Of a stretch of DNA of 62,583 nucleotides, positions 24,770-33,232 are shown piece by piece. Below the pieces are notes generated by a model that did not search any database, was not told where the DNA came from, and saw nothing but the letters and a program-made list of their open reading frames with translations. The stretch spans positions 1-62,583 of the forward strand of contig JAAWCD010000068.1 of assembly GCA_022793095.1 (NCBI GenBank), written 5' to 3'. A program made the position numbers and the translations under genes. Numbering within the stretch: the first letter of the stretch is position 1; the number at the start of each line of letters is the position of its first letter. The DNA comes from Oscillospiraceae bacterium. Lineage in GTDB: Bacteria; Bacillota; Clostridia; Oscillospirales; Oscillospiraceae.

Positions 24770-25924
24770 ATGCCACGATATCGCGGCAGTCAAAACAAGT
24801 TCGGCGGCTATCGGGGCCGGCCCAAAAGCACCATCATTCTGCGCCGGATGATCCTGGTGCTGCTGATTTTACTGGCGCTGCTGGGCGGTCTGTACTACTG
24901 GCTGACCACCCACATGGAATACACGCCGGACGGACAGGTGAAGCTGGACCTGTCCTGGCTCCAGCCCGGCAGCGGGCCGGCGGAGAGCGAACCGCCCGCC
25001 GCGCCCACGGCCACGCCGGATTCGGCGGAGACGCCCCCGCCGCCCACGGAGACGCCGGAGCCTATCACCCCGGCCAACGGGCCCGTTCGGGCGGTTGAGG
25101 TCACGGTGGACGAGGTGCTGGCGGGCACTGCGGCGGCCAAGATGGAGGCCGCAGGCGGAAACGCCCTGCTGCTGACCATGAAGGACGAAAACGGGCGGCT
25201 GTATTACGCCTCTCATCTGGAGGTGTCCCAGGAGCTGCTGGCGGTGGCGGAAAAGCGGAAACCCAGGGAAGACTACGCCGCTGACCCGGCCATCAATGCG
25301 GCTTTGCAGCAGCTGGACAGCCAGGGCATCTATCTGGTGGCGCGGGTGGAGTGCTTCCGGGACGAGATAATGCCCTATTATGATATGGCCGCCGCGCTGA
25401 AGACCAACAGCGGCTACCGCTGGACGGACCCGGACAAGCTCCATTGGGTGGACCCCACCAGCGAGATTGTGCGGAATTATTTGCAGGGTGTGGCCCGGGA
25501 GCTGGCAAGTTTGGGCTTTGACGAGCTTGTGCTTACCGGCGCGGCCTATCCCACGGAAGGCAACCTGCACTATATCAAGGTGGGTTCCTCCTACCCTAAG
25601 AATGAGGAGAACGGGCTGACCATGGTGCTGGACCAATTTTTGGAGTCTATGGCCGTGGCGCTGTCGGACCTTCCGGTGAAGCTGTCAGTGGAGACAGAGG
25701 AGGGCGTACTTCTCAACGGCGCCAATGAAAAGAGCGGCCAGACTGCGGCCATGCTGGCCTCCCATGCCTGGCGGGTGTGGGTCCGGGCTGGAGAAGCTGG
25801 AGCCGCGGATCTGAGCCAGGGTCTGGCGGGCATGACGCAGCCGGGCCAGGGCGTGGTGTTGATGTCGGCGATGGCTCCTCTGGCCGCGCCAGAGGACCAG
25901 AGCTGGGCCCAGGCGGGCGCGTAG
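24770..25924 (+). CDS. Membrane-anchored DUF4015 putative glycoside hydrolase
   Basis: The 384-residue protein has a basic N-terminus, one membrane helix (about 25-45, MILVLLILLALLGGLYYWL), a Pro/Thr/Glu-rich linker (about 70-100) and an extracytoplasmic domain that resembles DUF4015, a barrel related to glycoside hydrolases (NALLLTMKDENGRLYYAS, VARVECFRDE, WVDPTSEIVRNYLQGVAREL, GFDELVLTGAAYP). Substrate is unknown; cell-wall or exopolysaccharide work is an inference from location. A GAGGAGGTC site precedes the ATG. Confidence 0.75.
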   Translation: MPRYRGSQNKFGGYRGRPKSTIILRRMILVLLILLALLGGLYYWLTTHMEYTPDGQVKLDLSWLQPGSGPAESEPPAAPTATPDSAETPPPPTETPEPITPANGPVRAVEVTVDEVLAGTAAAKMEAAGGNALLLTMKDENGRLYYASHLEVSQELLAVAEKRKPREDYAADPAINAALQQLDSQGIYLVARVECFRDEIMPYYDMAAALKTNSGYRWTDPDKLHWVDPTSEIVRNYLQGVARELASLGFDELVLTGAAYPTEGNLHYIKVGSSYPKNEENGLTMVLDQFLESMAVALSDLPVKLSVETEEGVLLNGANEKSGQTAAMLASHAWRVWVRAGEAGAADLSQGLAGMTQPGQGVVLMSAMAPLAAPEDQSWAQAGA

Positions 25925-26000
25925 TTCTTTTTCTTGGAAGAAAAAGAACCAAAAAGAACCCTCCTTTTCTTGAAAGAAAAGGAGCAAAAGAACTTTAAAC
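25923..26000 (+). repeat. Two tandem dyad half-units in the same orientation
   Basis: The first hairpin (GTTCTTTTTCTTGGAAGAAA...) begins in the stop codon; the second (CTCCTTTTCTTGAAAGAAAA) follows and ends with tail GAACTTTAAAC. Confidence 0.8.
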
Positions 26001-26262
26001 GGCGCCGTTTTGAGGCGTTGATGAAAAACAGGTCTGCCAAATTGGCAGACCTGCTTTTCATGTGCAGCGGTGGTCATCGGGGGAGCGGTGGGGGCAAGCC
26101 CCCACCCTACAAAGCGTGCGCCCCAATTTTATGGCAATCAACCCACATTGTAATTCAGAGGCTTGGACGTAGGGCGGGGGCTGGAGGTGAATTGGGCCGA
26201 AGGCCCAAGAGAGGCTGGCCTGGGCCGTGCCCCCGCCATCCCCCGGTTATGAATACAGCTTC
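26001..26262. other. Gene-free gap with hairpins and a MITE end
   Basis: CAGGTCTGCCAA/TTGGCAGACCTG (26029-26053), flanked by A and T runs, could be a bidirectional terminator. GGTGGGGGC/GCCCCCACC is at 26087-26106. The last 37 nt (ending GAATACAGCTTCTTA) match, inverted, the left end of the 57.5 kb MITE-like element. Confidence 0.55.
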
Positions 26263-27786
26263 TTAGTCAGGCGTATATCCCTTGCTGGTGTCAATCACGA
26301 CGGTGTTGGCCGCGCCGTCCCAGTCCACGCCGAAGTCAAAGGCGGAGCCCAGGTCACGGAGCTTGAAATAGTTGTTGCCGCCGATATTGTAGGCCTCCAG
26401 CACCACCTCCGCGCCGTTGAGCAGAATCTTGGAGCTGGTGGGCGTGGCGGTCCGCGCTGCGGCTATGCCAGGGGCCATCTCGCCGCCCACGGCGGTGTAG
26501 GGCTGTCCGGAAATCAGGGAAATGGCGTTGGCCGCGCCGTCCCAGGAGACCTCAAACTGCTTCTCTGTGCCGCTGAGCACAAAGGCCAGGTCCCGAAGCT
26601 TGAAGTAATTCGCCCCGCCGATGTTGTAGGCGTCAAAGGCCACATTCGCGCCATTCACCAGCACCGCCGAAGCGGTGGGCGTGGCGGTCACATCCATGGG
26701 CGGCGTGGCCTGGGGAAACCCGGCGGAAGCCGGACTGCCGGCCGCCGTGGGAAGGAAATCAGAGGGGGCCAGAATCAGGAAGCTTTCGTCATACAGAGAG
26801 CGGGTGCCCTCGTCATACTGATAGTCCTTGTCCACCGCTTCACGGTAGTACCCATTGCCTAAGTCTAGTTTGGGGATATGGATGGTGCAGCCGTTCCGCG
26901 TGCTGTTGGGCGTGCCAGCCAGGAATAGCCCGCCCTGCTGGCCTGCCATGCCCTCATCTGAGTTCGTGATATCCGCAAGATAGCTTTTCCCGTTGATTCG
27001 GACAACGTTCCACATATGGCTTTCGCTGGCAACGATATAGCACTCCACAGCGTTAGAGAAGGTTGACAGGTCGCACAGATATTTAAACGCTTTCGTATAA
27101 CCCTCACAGACCACGTTGGTGTTTGGGTCGCCGTCAAAGACGTAGATAAGCTGCCACGGGCCGCCATAGGGGTAGCCGGAAGAGGCCGCGGCTTGGACGT
27201 CATAGGACACTTGGCCGCAAATGTAATCCTGGTAGGCCTCCAGCTTTTCATAATCGGAAAGCCCGCTGTACCGGTCCACAACCGCCTGGGCACTTCGGGC
27301 CACAGCGGCGGCCGCGCTGGTTTTTGCGGTGTCGGGGCGGTAAAGGTAGTAAATTTGCTCTGCGTCATTGGTGGCAGCGTAGTCCTGGTAAACAGAAAAT
27401 TGAAACGTCAGGGATGTTACGCAGTAAGAGGGCGTGGTATAGGCATATGCACACCCTACCCCCTCTTCCTTGTCGTACCAGTACAATTCATAGGGGCAAT
27501 CCGCCAGCAAAGCGCTGGTAATCGCGCTGAAGCTGACGTTATCCAGCTGCCCGCTCCGGCAGGTGATTCCCAGTCCAGTGGCGTCAAGCACAAACTCGGA
27601 GGAGTTGAGGACGCCGTTGGCCACCATGGTGATTTTTTCCTTCAGCTGCCGGTAAAGCAGAAGATCCGTGCCGGTCAGCCTCATTTCACCGACAGACGCG
27701 GACTGCCTGGCCGCCCAGGCTCCCGCCGGCAGCACAGTCAACACCAGCGCCAGCGCCAAAAATATGGTCAGACCTCTTTTTTTCAT
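26263..27786 (-). CDS. Secreted transglutaminase-like protein with two copper-amine-oxidase-type stalk domains
   Basis: The 507-residue protein has a signal peptide (cleavage near AGAWA, residue 25). A transglutaminase-like core follows, with a probable catalytic triad Cys227 (VVCEGYTKAF), His257 (SHMWNV) and Asp272 (LADITNSD). Two repeats at about 370-437 and 448-507 share the pattern NGA-V-DAYNIGG-NYFKLRDL and end in VSWDGAAN or VDWDGAAN; these are copper-amine-oxidase N-domain-like modules, common in surface proteins of this group. It may act on cell-wall or surface peptides. The start is ATG 27786, after GGAAGGGAAGAG. Confidence 0.82.
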   Translation of the reverse strand: MKKRGLTIFLALALVLTVLPAGAWAARQSASVGEMRLTGTDLLLYRQLKEKITMVANGVLNSSEFVLDATGLGITCRSGQLDNVSFSAITSALLADCPYELYWYDKEEGVGCAYAYTTPSYCVTSLTFQFSVYQDYAATNDAEQIYYLYRPDTAKTSAAAAVARSAQAVVDRYSGLSDYEKLEAYQDYICGQVSYDVQAAASSGYPYGGPWQLIYVFDGDPNTNVVCEGYTKAFKYLCDLSTFSNAVECYIVASESHMWNVVRINGKSYLADITNSDEGMAGQQGGLFLAGTPNSTRNGCTIHIPKLDLGNGYYREAVDKDYQYDEGTRSLYDESFLILAPSDFLPTAAGSPASAGFPQATPPMDVTATPTASAVLVNGANVAFDAYNIGGANYFKLRDLAFVLSGTEKQFEVSWDGAANAISLISGQPYTAVGGEMAPGIAAARTATPTSSKILLNGAEVVLEAYNIGGNNYFKLRDLGSAFDFGVDWDGAANTVVIDTSKGYTPD

Positions 27787-27851
27787 CAAGTCTCTTCCCT
27801 TCCTGAAAATTCTGAATGGTTTGCATAAACTTTCTTTTGTGTTGTTTGTTT

Positions 27852-27880
27852 ATTTTACCAGATGCAGCGGCACGCCGCAA
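27852..27880 (-). promoter_or_regulatory. Probable sigma-A promoter of the transglutaminase-like gene
   Basis: On the minus strand: TTGCGG, 17 nt, TAAAAT. The rest of the gap to 28080 shows no gene; AACCGG/CCGGTT forms one weak hairpin near 28005. Confidence 0.6.
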
Positions 27881-28080
27881 GTGGTCTGGCACGCCTTTTT
27901 TCGGCAAATTGAGCATTTTGACGAGAAGAGCCCCTGCGAAGCTTTTTGTTTTTGCCGATTATTCTCAAAATAAGGATAGGGCGGACAGAAAAATCGAAAA
28001 AGAACCGGGTAAAATCCGGTTTGTATGGGGCTTTCGTCGGGAAAATCAGATGCAATAGGCAAAAATCAAGAAATTGCTGG

Positions 28081-28109
28081 TTGATTTTTCTTGCCTTCCG
28101 AGGTAAAAT
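28081..28109 (+). promoter_or_regulatory. Sigma-A promoter of the V-ATPase operon
   Basis: TTGATT, 17 nt, TAAAAT, about 50 nt upstream of the first gene. Confidence 0.65.
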
Positions 28110-28159
28110 CCATAGTATAGTCGGGAAAATTGTTTCTCAGATGAAAGGCGGTGATAAGG

Positions 28160-28474
28160 ATGTCACTGGAAGCGATCAAAAGGGTGACGGAGACCGAGCA
28201 GAACTCTTTGCAGCGCAAGGCGGAAGCCGCGCAGCAGGCGAAACGGACCGTGGCGGAGGCTGAGCGCGCCGGCCAGGAACGGCTGGAAAAAGCCCGACAA
28301 GAAGCCGAAGCCAAGGCAAAAGCCCTCATGACAGAGGCGGAGCGGAAGGCCGCTGAACATGCGAAAACGGTCATGAAGGAAACCGAGCGCACCTGCAAGA
28401 CTTTGAGCCAGGAGGCGGGAGCCCGGCTGGACAAAGCGGCAACACTCATTGTCAGAAGGGTAGTGAAAGACTGA
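28160..28474 (+). CDS. ntpH: V-type ATPase subunit G/H (peripheral stalk)
   Basis: The 104-residue protein is almost entirely charged coiled coil rich in Ala, Glu, Lys and Gln (about residues 5-85), as expected of the small stalk subunit that pairs with subunit E. Its position before subunit I is standard. The ATG at 28160 follows GATAAGG; the upstream GTG at 28151 is less likely. Its TGA overlaps the next ATG by 1 nt. Confidence 0.8.
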   Translation: MSLEAIKRVTETEQNSLQRKAEAAQQAKRTVAEAERAGQERLEKARQEAEAKAKALMTEAERKAAEHAKTVMKETERTCKTLSQEAGARLDKAATLIVRRVVKD

Positions 28475-30435
28475 TGTCCATTGTCAAAATGAAGCGGCTG
28501 CGCCTTGTCGCTCTGGGAGAACAGAGAGACGAGCTGCTGGCGCGGCTGCTCCATGTGGGCTGTGTCGAGGTCACGGAACCGGAAGGCAAGCTGAGCGATC
28601 CGGAATGGACGGCGCTGGTCCATCGGGACTCCAGCGCCATGGGCGATGTCAAGGGGCAGGTCAACGGGATCACCTCCGCGCTGGACGCCCTCCAGAAGTA
28701 CGCCCCGGTAAAGTCCGGCCTGTTTATCAAGCGCCGGGACATTTCGGAAGCGGACTTCTTTGACCGCCAGGCGGCTGCGGAGGCGCTCCGCAACGCCGGA
28801 GAGATCAATGAAAACGTCCACGAGATCACGCAGCTCTTCTCCAAGGAAAACCGGCTCTCCTCCCAGCGGGCCAGCCTGGTCCCCTGGTCTGGTCTGGACC
28901 TTCCCCTGGAGACACGTTCCACAGAGCACACCCACATTTCCTTTGGCGTCTGCCCTGCGGCAGTGGACCTGGCTCAGCTCCGTTCGGAGCTGGGAGAGGC
29001 CGCGCCCACCGCGGAGCTGATTCTTGCCTCCAGCGACAAGGAGCAGCATTACCTGCTGCTGGTTTGTCACAGGAGCGAGGAGGAGGCCGCCTTCCAGGCC
29101 TTGAAGCCTCACTCCTACAACACGGTCCAGTTCAAGGAGTTCACCGGCACTGCCGCGGAAAACCTGAAGGTCATCGACCAGGAGCTGGGCGAGATCACCG
29201 GCCGGCGCGAGGCGGCCGCCGCTGCCATCGTGGCCCATCAGAACTGCCGGGAAGCCCTGCAGCTGGCTCAGGACCGGTTTAACCAGGAACTGAGCAAGGA
29301 GCAGGTCCGGGAGCGGATGCTCACCAACGGCACCGTGTTCTTTCTGGAGGGCTGGGCCACCGCGCCGGATCAGCAGGAATTGGAAAAAGAGCTTTCCAAG
29401 TTTGCCTGTGCCTACGAGTTCTCTGACCCTGAAGAGGGAGACACGGTTCCCACCAAGCTGAAGAACCCCAAGTGGATGGAGTGCATCAACATGGTGACGG
29501 AGATGTATTCTCTCCCCGCCTACAATGGAATTGACCCCAACCCGCTGATGTTCTTCTGGTACGTATTCTTCTTTGGATTCATGTTCGCTGACGTGGCCTA
29601 CGGCATCATCATCTTTGCCGTATCGCTGGCTGTCATCAAGCTGTACAATCCCAAGAAGACCATGGGCAAGATGTTCCACCTTGGCCTGTGGCTGGGCGGA
29701 TCTACTGCGCTCTGCGGCATCTTTGTGGGCGGCTTTTTCGGCAATGCCCTGGAGGTCATCTATGATACCTTCCTGCCCAATGCGGCGATGCCCGGCTGGA
29801 TGCAGGCGTTCTGCAACGGCCTGCTGGTCAATCCCATTGCCGACCCCATGACCGTGCTGATCATCGCGGTGGTCATCGGCTGCCTCCATCTGGTCATGGG
29901 CCAGTGTATCCACATTTACATGGGCTTCCGGGACGGCACCGGCGTGGACGCCCTGCTGGACGTGGTGCCCTGGTGGCTGTTCTTCGCCGGCATCGGCGCC
30001 ATTGCCCTGGCCGGTACCCCTGTGGTTCTGATTATCGGCGTCATTGGCCTGATTGCCACCCAGGGCCGTCACGAGGGTACGTTCTTCATGAAGCTGTTCG
30101 GCGGCGTCAAGAGTCTGTATGACGTGACCAGCTGGCTGTCGGACATTCTCTCCTACGCCCGTTTGATGGCCCTGATGCTGGCCACCTCGGTCATCGCCAT
30201 GGTATTCAATACACTAGGCGCTCTGCCCCACAGCATCATCGCTTTTGTGATCGTGTTTGTGATCGGACATGTGTTCAACATCGGCGTCAATCTGATCGGT
30301 ACTTATGTCCATGCGGCGCGTCTGCAATATCTGGAATATTTCAACAAATTCTATGTGAGCGGCGGGGTGCCGTTCCGTCCCCTGCAATACGATACCAAAT
30401 ACACAGACATCGTAACTAACAAGGAGGAAAAGTAA
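28474..30435 (+). CDS. ntpI: V-type ATPase subunit I (membrane stator)
   Basis: The 653-residue protein has a soluble N-terminal half with coiled coils (about 1-320) that meets the peripheral stalks, then a C-terminal half with about seven membrane helices beginning PLMFFWYVFFFGFMFADVAYG. The helix containing SYARLMALMLATSVIAMV carries the Arg that faces the rotor-ring carboxylate. It forms the ion half-channels with subunit K. Confidence 0.92.
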   Translation: MSIVKMKRLRLVALGEQRDELLARLLHVGCVEVTEPEGKLSDPEWTALVHRDSSAMGDVKGQVNGITSALDALQKYAPVKSGLFIKRRDISEADFFDRQAAAEALRNAGEINENVHEITQLFSKENRLSSQRASLVPWSGLDLPLETRSTEHTHISFGVCPAAVDLAQLRSELGEAAPTAELILASSDKEQHYLLLVCHRSEEEAAFQALKPHSYNTVQFKEFTGTAAENLKVIDQELGEITGRREAAAAAIVAHQNCREALQLAQDRFNQELSKEQVRERMLTNGTVFFLEGWATAPDQQELEKELSKFACAYEFSDPEEGDTVPTKLKNPKWMECINMVTEMYSLPAYNGIDPNPLMFFWYVFFFGFMFADVAYGIIIFAVSLAVIKLYNPKKTMGKMFHLGLWLGGSTALCGIFVGGFFGNALEVIYDTFLPNAAMPGWMQAFCNGLLVNPIADPMTVLIIAVVIGCLHLVMGQCIHIYMGFRDGTGVDALLDVVPWWLFFAGIGAIALAGTPVVLIIGVIGLIATQGRHEGTFFMKLFGGVKSLYDVTSWLSDILSYARLMALMLATSVIAMVFNTLGALPHSIIAFVIVFVIGHVFNIGVNLIGTYVHAARLQYLEYFNKFYVSGGVPFRPLQYDTKYTDIVTNKEEK

Positions 30436-30437
30436 TT

Positions 30438-30920
30438 ATGGAATGGTTCATGGAAAATGCTGGCTTGTATGTAGCCATTATCGGCGCTTCTCTGGCGGTC
30501 GCTATGGCCTGTGCCGGATCCGGCAAGGGCGTTGGACTGGTGGGTGAGGCCGCTGCCGGCGTCATCTCCGAGGACCCCAATAAGTTTGCTTCCTGCATGA
30601 TTCTTCAGATTCTGCCTGGTACTCAGGGCCTGTACGGTCTGGTTATCTGGTTCTACGCGCTGTTCAGCCTGGGCGTTATCGGCGGTAATCCTGAGGCTAT
30701 GACCGTTGGACAGGGTCTGGGCTACTGCTTCGCGTGCCTGCCCATGGGCATCGGCGGCTATTTCACTGCCATCGCTCAGGGCCGCTGCGCTGCCGGCGGT
30801 GTTTCCCTGGTTGCCAAGCGTCCCGAAGAAATGTCCAAGGGCATCATCATGGCCATCATGGTCGAGTTCTACGCCATCCTCTGCCTGCTGGCTTCCTTCC
30901 TGATGCTGCTGTTCCTGTAA
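30438..30920 (+). CDS. ntpK: V-type ATPase subunit K (rotor ring, Na+-type)
   Basis: The 160-residue proteolipid has four membrane helices in two hairpins, with one carboxylate per protomer. Residues matching the Na+ site of the Enterococcus hirae ring are present: Leu59, Thr62 and Gln63 (LPGTQGLYG), Gln114 (AIAQG) and Glu143 (MVEFYAIL). This supports a Na+-translocating enzyme. AAGGAGG lies before the ATG, only a few nt after ntpI. Confidence 0.95.
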   Translation: MEWFMENAGLYVAIIGASLAVAMACAGSGKGVGLVGEAAAGVISEDPNKFASCMILQILPGTQGLYGLVIWFYALFSLGVIGGNPEAMTVGQGLGYCFACLPMGIGGYFTAIAQGRCAAGGVSLVAKRPEEMSKGIIMAIMVEFYAILCLLASFLMLLFL

Positions 30921-30936
30921 GAAACGAGGAGAATCT

Positions 30937-31527
30937 ATGAACGGCATTGAAAAAATCACTGGGCGCATCAATGACGACGCCCAGCGCGAAATCGACGCCA
31001 TCGCGGCCCAGGCCAAGAGCGAGGCCGACGCCATTACTGCCCGGTACGAGGCTCAGGCGGAAAAAGAAGCCGCTGAGATTCTGGCCCGGGGCAAGGCAAA
31101 CGCGGACGAGCGGGTAGAGCGGCTGGCCAGTGTGGCCGAGCTGGAGGCCAAGAAAATGACGCTGGCCGCCAAGCAGGAGGTGCTGGACAGGGCCTTTGAC
31201 AAGGCGCTCCAGGATCTGACCCAGCTGTCCGAGGAAAAGTATGTGGCCCTTCTGGCCGCTCTGGCGGTGAAGGCGGCCAGCACCGGCAATGAGAAGATCA
31301 TTCTCTCTCCGGCGGACCGCTCCCGCTATGGCGTGAAGGTGGCCGAAATGGCCAACAGCGCCCTGGGCAAGCAGGGGAAGCTCACCCTGTCTGAGGAGAC
31401 CCGGGACATCAAGGGCGGCCTGCTGCTCAGCGACGGCGATGTGGAAGTGAACTGCGCGTTTGAGACGCTGGTCCGTTTGACCCGGAACCAGATCGCCGGA
31501 GACGTGGCGAAGGTGCTCTTCGACTGA
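30937..31527 (+). CDS. ntpE: V-type ATPase subunit E
   Basis: The 196-residue protein has an N-terminal helix rich in Ala/Glu/Lys (about 1-95), which would coil with the G/H subunit, and a C-terminal globular part ending GGLLLSDGDVEVNCAFETLVRLTRNQIAGDVAKVLF, typical of subunit E, which binds the catalytic hexamer. AACGAGGAG precedes the ATG. Confidence 0.92.
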   Translation: MNGIEKITGRINDDAQREIDAIAAQAKSEADAITARYEAQAEKEAAEILARGKANADERVERLASVAELEAKKMTLAAKQEVLDRAFDKALQDLTQLSEEKYVALLAALAVKAASTGNEKIILSPADRSRYGVKVAEMANSALGKQGKLTLSEETRDIKGGLLLSDGDVEVNCAFETLVRLTRNQIAGDVAKVLFD

Positions 31528-31586
31528 CCGCCCCCTCTCCCGGCTGTCCGGAAGCGGGGAATTCCTCGCAGAATGGAGGAACCAAC

Positions 31587-32585
31587 TTGTCAGAAATCAA
31601 AGACATTGACTATCTGTTTCTGTCCACCCGCATCAAGTCTCTGGAGCGGAATCTGCTGTCCAGGGAGCGCATGGAGCGGATGCTGGAGGCCCGGAGCAAC
31701 GAGGACGCCGCCAAGGTGCTGACCGAGTGCGGCTATCCGGAGATGCCCGAGGTCAATGTGGACGTGATCAATCAGGTTCTGGCGGAACAGCGGGATAAGA
31801 CCTATCAGGACCTGTACGCCTTCGCCCCGGACCCCACGCTGGTGGATGTGTTCAAGGTGAAGTATGACTATCACAACGTAAAGGTGCTGCTCAAGGCGGA
31901 GGCCACGGGGCAGGACCCCAGCCGCCTGTTGGTGGACACGGGCCGCGTGCCGGCGTCCGCGCTGGAGGAGGGCATCCGCGCCTCTGACCTGCGGGGCATG
32001 CCGTCCATTTTGCAGGCGGCGACACTGGAGGCCCGGGAGGTGCTGGGTACCACCGGTGACCCGCAGCTGGCTGACTTTGTGCTGGACCGTGCCTATTTCC
32101 AGGACATGATGGCGCTGGCCAAGAAGTCGGAATCCGCGTTTTTGGAGGGCTACGTCCGTATTCAGATTGACGCGGCCAATCTGAAGAGCGTGGTCCGGAC
32201 GCTTCGGATGGGCAAGGGCACCGAATTTTTGAAGGGCGTCCTGTTTGACCAGGGCAACATCGACATCAACCGCATTCTGAACACGGTGGGATCGGGCTCC
32301 TCCCTGGATGAGCTCTATGCCACCTCGGTTCTGAAGGCCGCGGCGGAAGCGGGCACAGCGGCTGCCAACGGCGGCGGGCTGACCCAGTTCGAGCGGCTGG
32401 TGGACGACGCGGTGAACGCCTATGTGGGCGGCGCGAAGTACGTGGCCTTCGGCGAGGCGCCGGTGATCGGCTACCTGGCGGCCAAGGACACGGAGTTCAC
32501 CTCGGTCCGCATCATCATGACGGGGCGGTTGGCCGGCCTGGCGGCGGACACCATCCGGGAAAGGTTGCGTGAAGCCTATGTATAA
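31587..32585 (+). CDS. ntpC: V-type ATPase subunit C (rotor-axle connector)
   Basis: The 332-residue helical protein has three similar V-ATPase C/AC39 segments, with YDYHNVKVLLKA and LQIDAANLKSVVRTLRMG-like stretches (here IQIDAANLKSVVR). It couples the central axle to the K ring. The start is TTG at 31587 behind a perfect GGAGGA; no ATG gives the expected length. It overlaps ntpF by 8 nt. Confidence 0.9.
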   Translation: MSEIKDIDYLFLSTRIKSLERNLLSRERMERMLEARSNEDAAKVLTECGYPEMPEVNVDVINQVLAEQRDKTYQDLYAFAPDPTLVDVFKVKYDYHNVKVLLKAEATGQDPSRLLVDTGRVPASALEEGIRASDLRGMPSILQAATLEAREVLGTTGDPQLADFVLDRAYFQDMMALAKKSESAFLEGYVRIQIDAANLKSVVRTLRMGKGTEFLKGVLFDQGNIDINRILNTVGSGSSLDELYATSVLKAAAEAGTAAANGGGLTQFERLVDDAVNAYVGGAKYVAFGEAPVIGYLAAKDTEFTSVRIIMTGRLAGLAADTIRERLREAYV

Positions 32586-32886
32586 GATCGCAGTCCTGGG
32601 CGACCGGGAGAGCGTCCTGGGCTTCAAGGCCCTGGGCCTGGACGTCTATCCGGCGGAGACGGTGGACGAGGCTCGGGAGACGCTGCACCAGCTGGCTAAG
32701 GGCGACTGCGCGGTGGTTTATCTCACCGAGCAGTTCGGGGCCCAGATGGAGGCGGAAATCGCCCGGTACAAGGATCAGCTCACCCCGGCAATTATTCTCA
32801 TTCCCGGCAAGGAAGGCTCTCTCGGCATTGGCATGGCAAATGTCAAAAACGCCGTGGAAAGAGCTGTCGGCGCGGACATCCTCTAG
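32578..32886 (+). CDS. ntpF: V-type ATPase subunit F
   Basis: The 102-residue Rossmann-like protein begins MYKIAVLGDRESVLGFKALG and ends with the IPGKEGSLGIGMANVKNAVERAVG segment of subunit F, which sits on the central axle with D. I chose ATG 32578 from the family start; GTG 32569 is in frame. A 346-nt hairpin-rich gap separates it from ntpA. Confidence 0.9.
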   Translation: MYKIAVLGDRESVLGFKALGLDVYPAETVDEARETLHQLAKGDCAVVYLTEQFGAQMEAEIARYKDQLTPAIILIPGKEGSLGIGMANVKNAVERAVGADIL

Positions 32887-33094
32887 GGGGGACGTTGTCC
32901 CCCCTAGATACGGACCCGCCGCGCCGTCCTGCGGACGGCACAACGGGTCCGATACCCCCCTCGCCTTCGCACGGCGAAGGCGTCGCGCCCCTGGGGCGCG
33001 GGCAGCGGCGTTTCACAGGGAAGTGAATTCCCTGTGAAACAGGATTTCATTTCCTTCGTTTGCCTGCGGCAAACGAACCAGGGGCTCCGCCCCT
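32883..33094. repeat. Mosaic of seven perfect hairpins inside the V-ATPase operon
   Basis: CTAGGGGGGAC/GTCCCCCCTAG (32883-32907, taking in the ntpF stop); CGGACCCG/CGGGTCCG enclosing GCCGTCC/GGACGGC (32911-32951); CGCCTTCGC/GCGAAGGCG (32962-32982); CGCGCCCCTGGGGCGCG (32984-33000); GTTTCACAGGGAA/TTCCCTGTGAAAC (33010-33040); TTCGTTTGCC/GGCAAACGAA (33055-33077); AGGGGC/GCCCCT (33080-33094). No gene fits here. Confidence 0.85.
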
Positions 33095-33151
33095 TGGAAC
33101 CCCATGGTATGCTGGGATTTTACGGTGTTGCAGCGCTTATAAGCTGCGCCG

Positions 33152-33193
33152 CTTAAAGTTCTTTTTGCTTCTTTTTCTTTCAAGAAAAAGAAG
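33152..33193 (+). repeat. Dyad repeat half-unit upstream of ntpA
   Basis: Tail CTTAAAGTTCTTTTTGCTTC then the hairpin, ending exactly at the in-frame ATG 33194. Confidence 0.8.
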
Positions 33194-33232
33194 ATGTCCA
33201 AAATTGAAACCCGAAAGAAGGTAGAACGACCT

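Noticed and set aside
28066-30072. 668-codon minus-strand frame opposite ntpH and ntpI
   Set aside because: A His/Gln/Gly-rich antisense shadow of V-ATPase genes.
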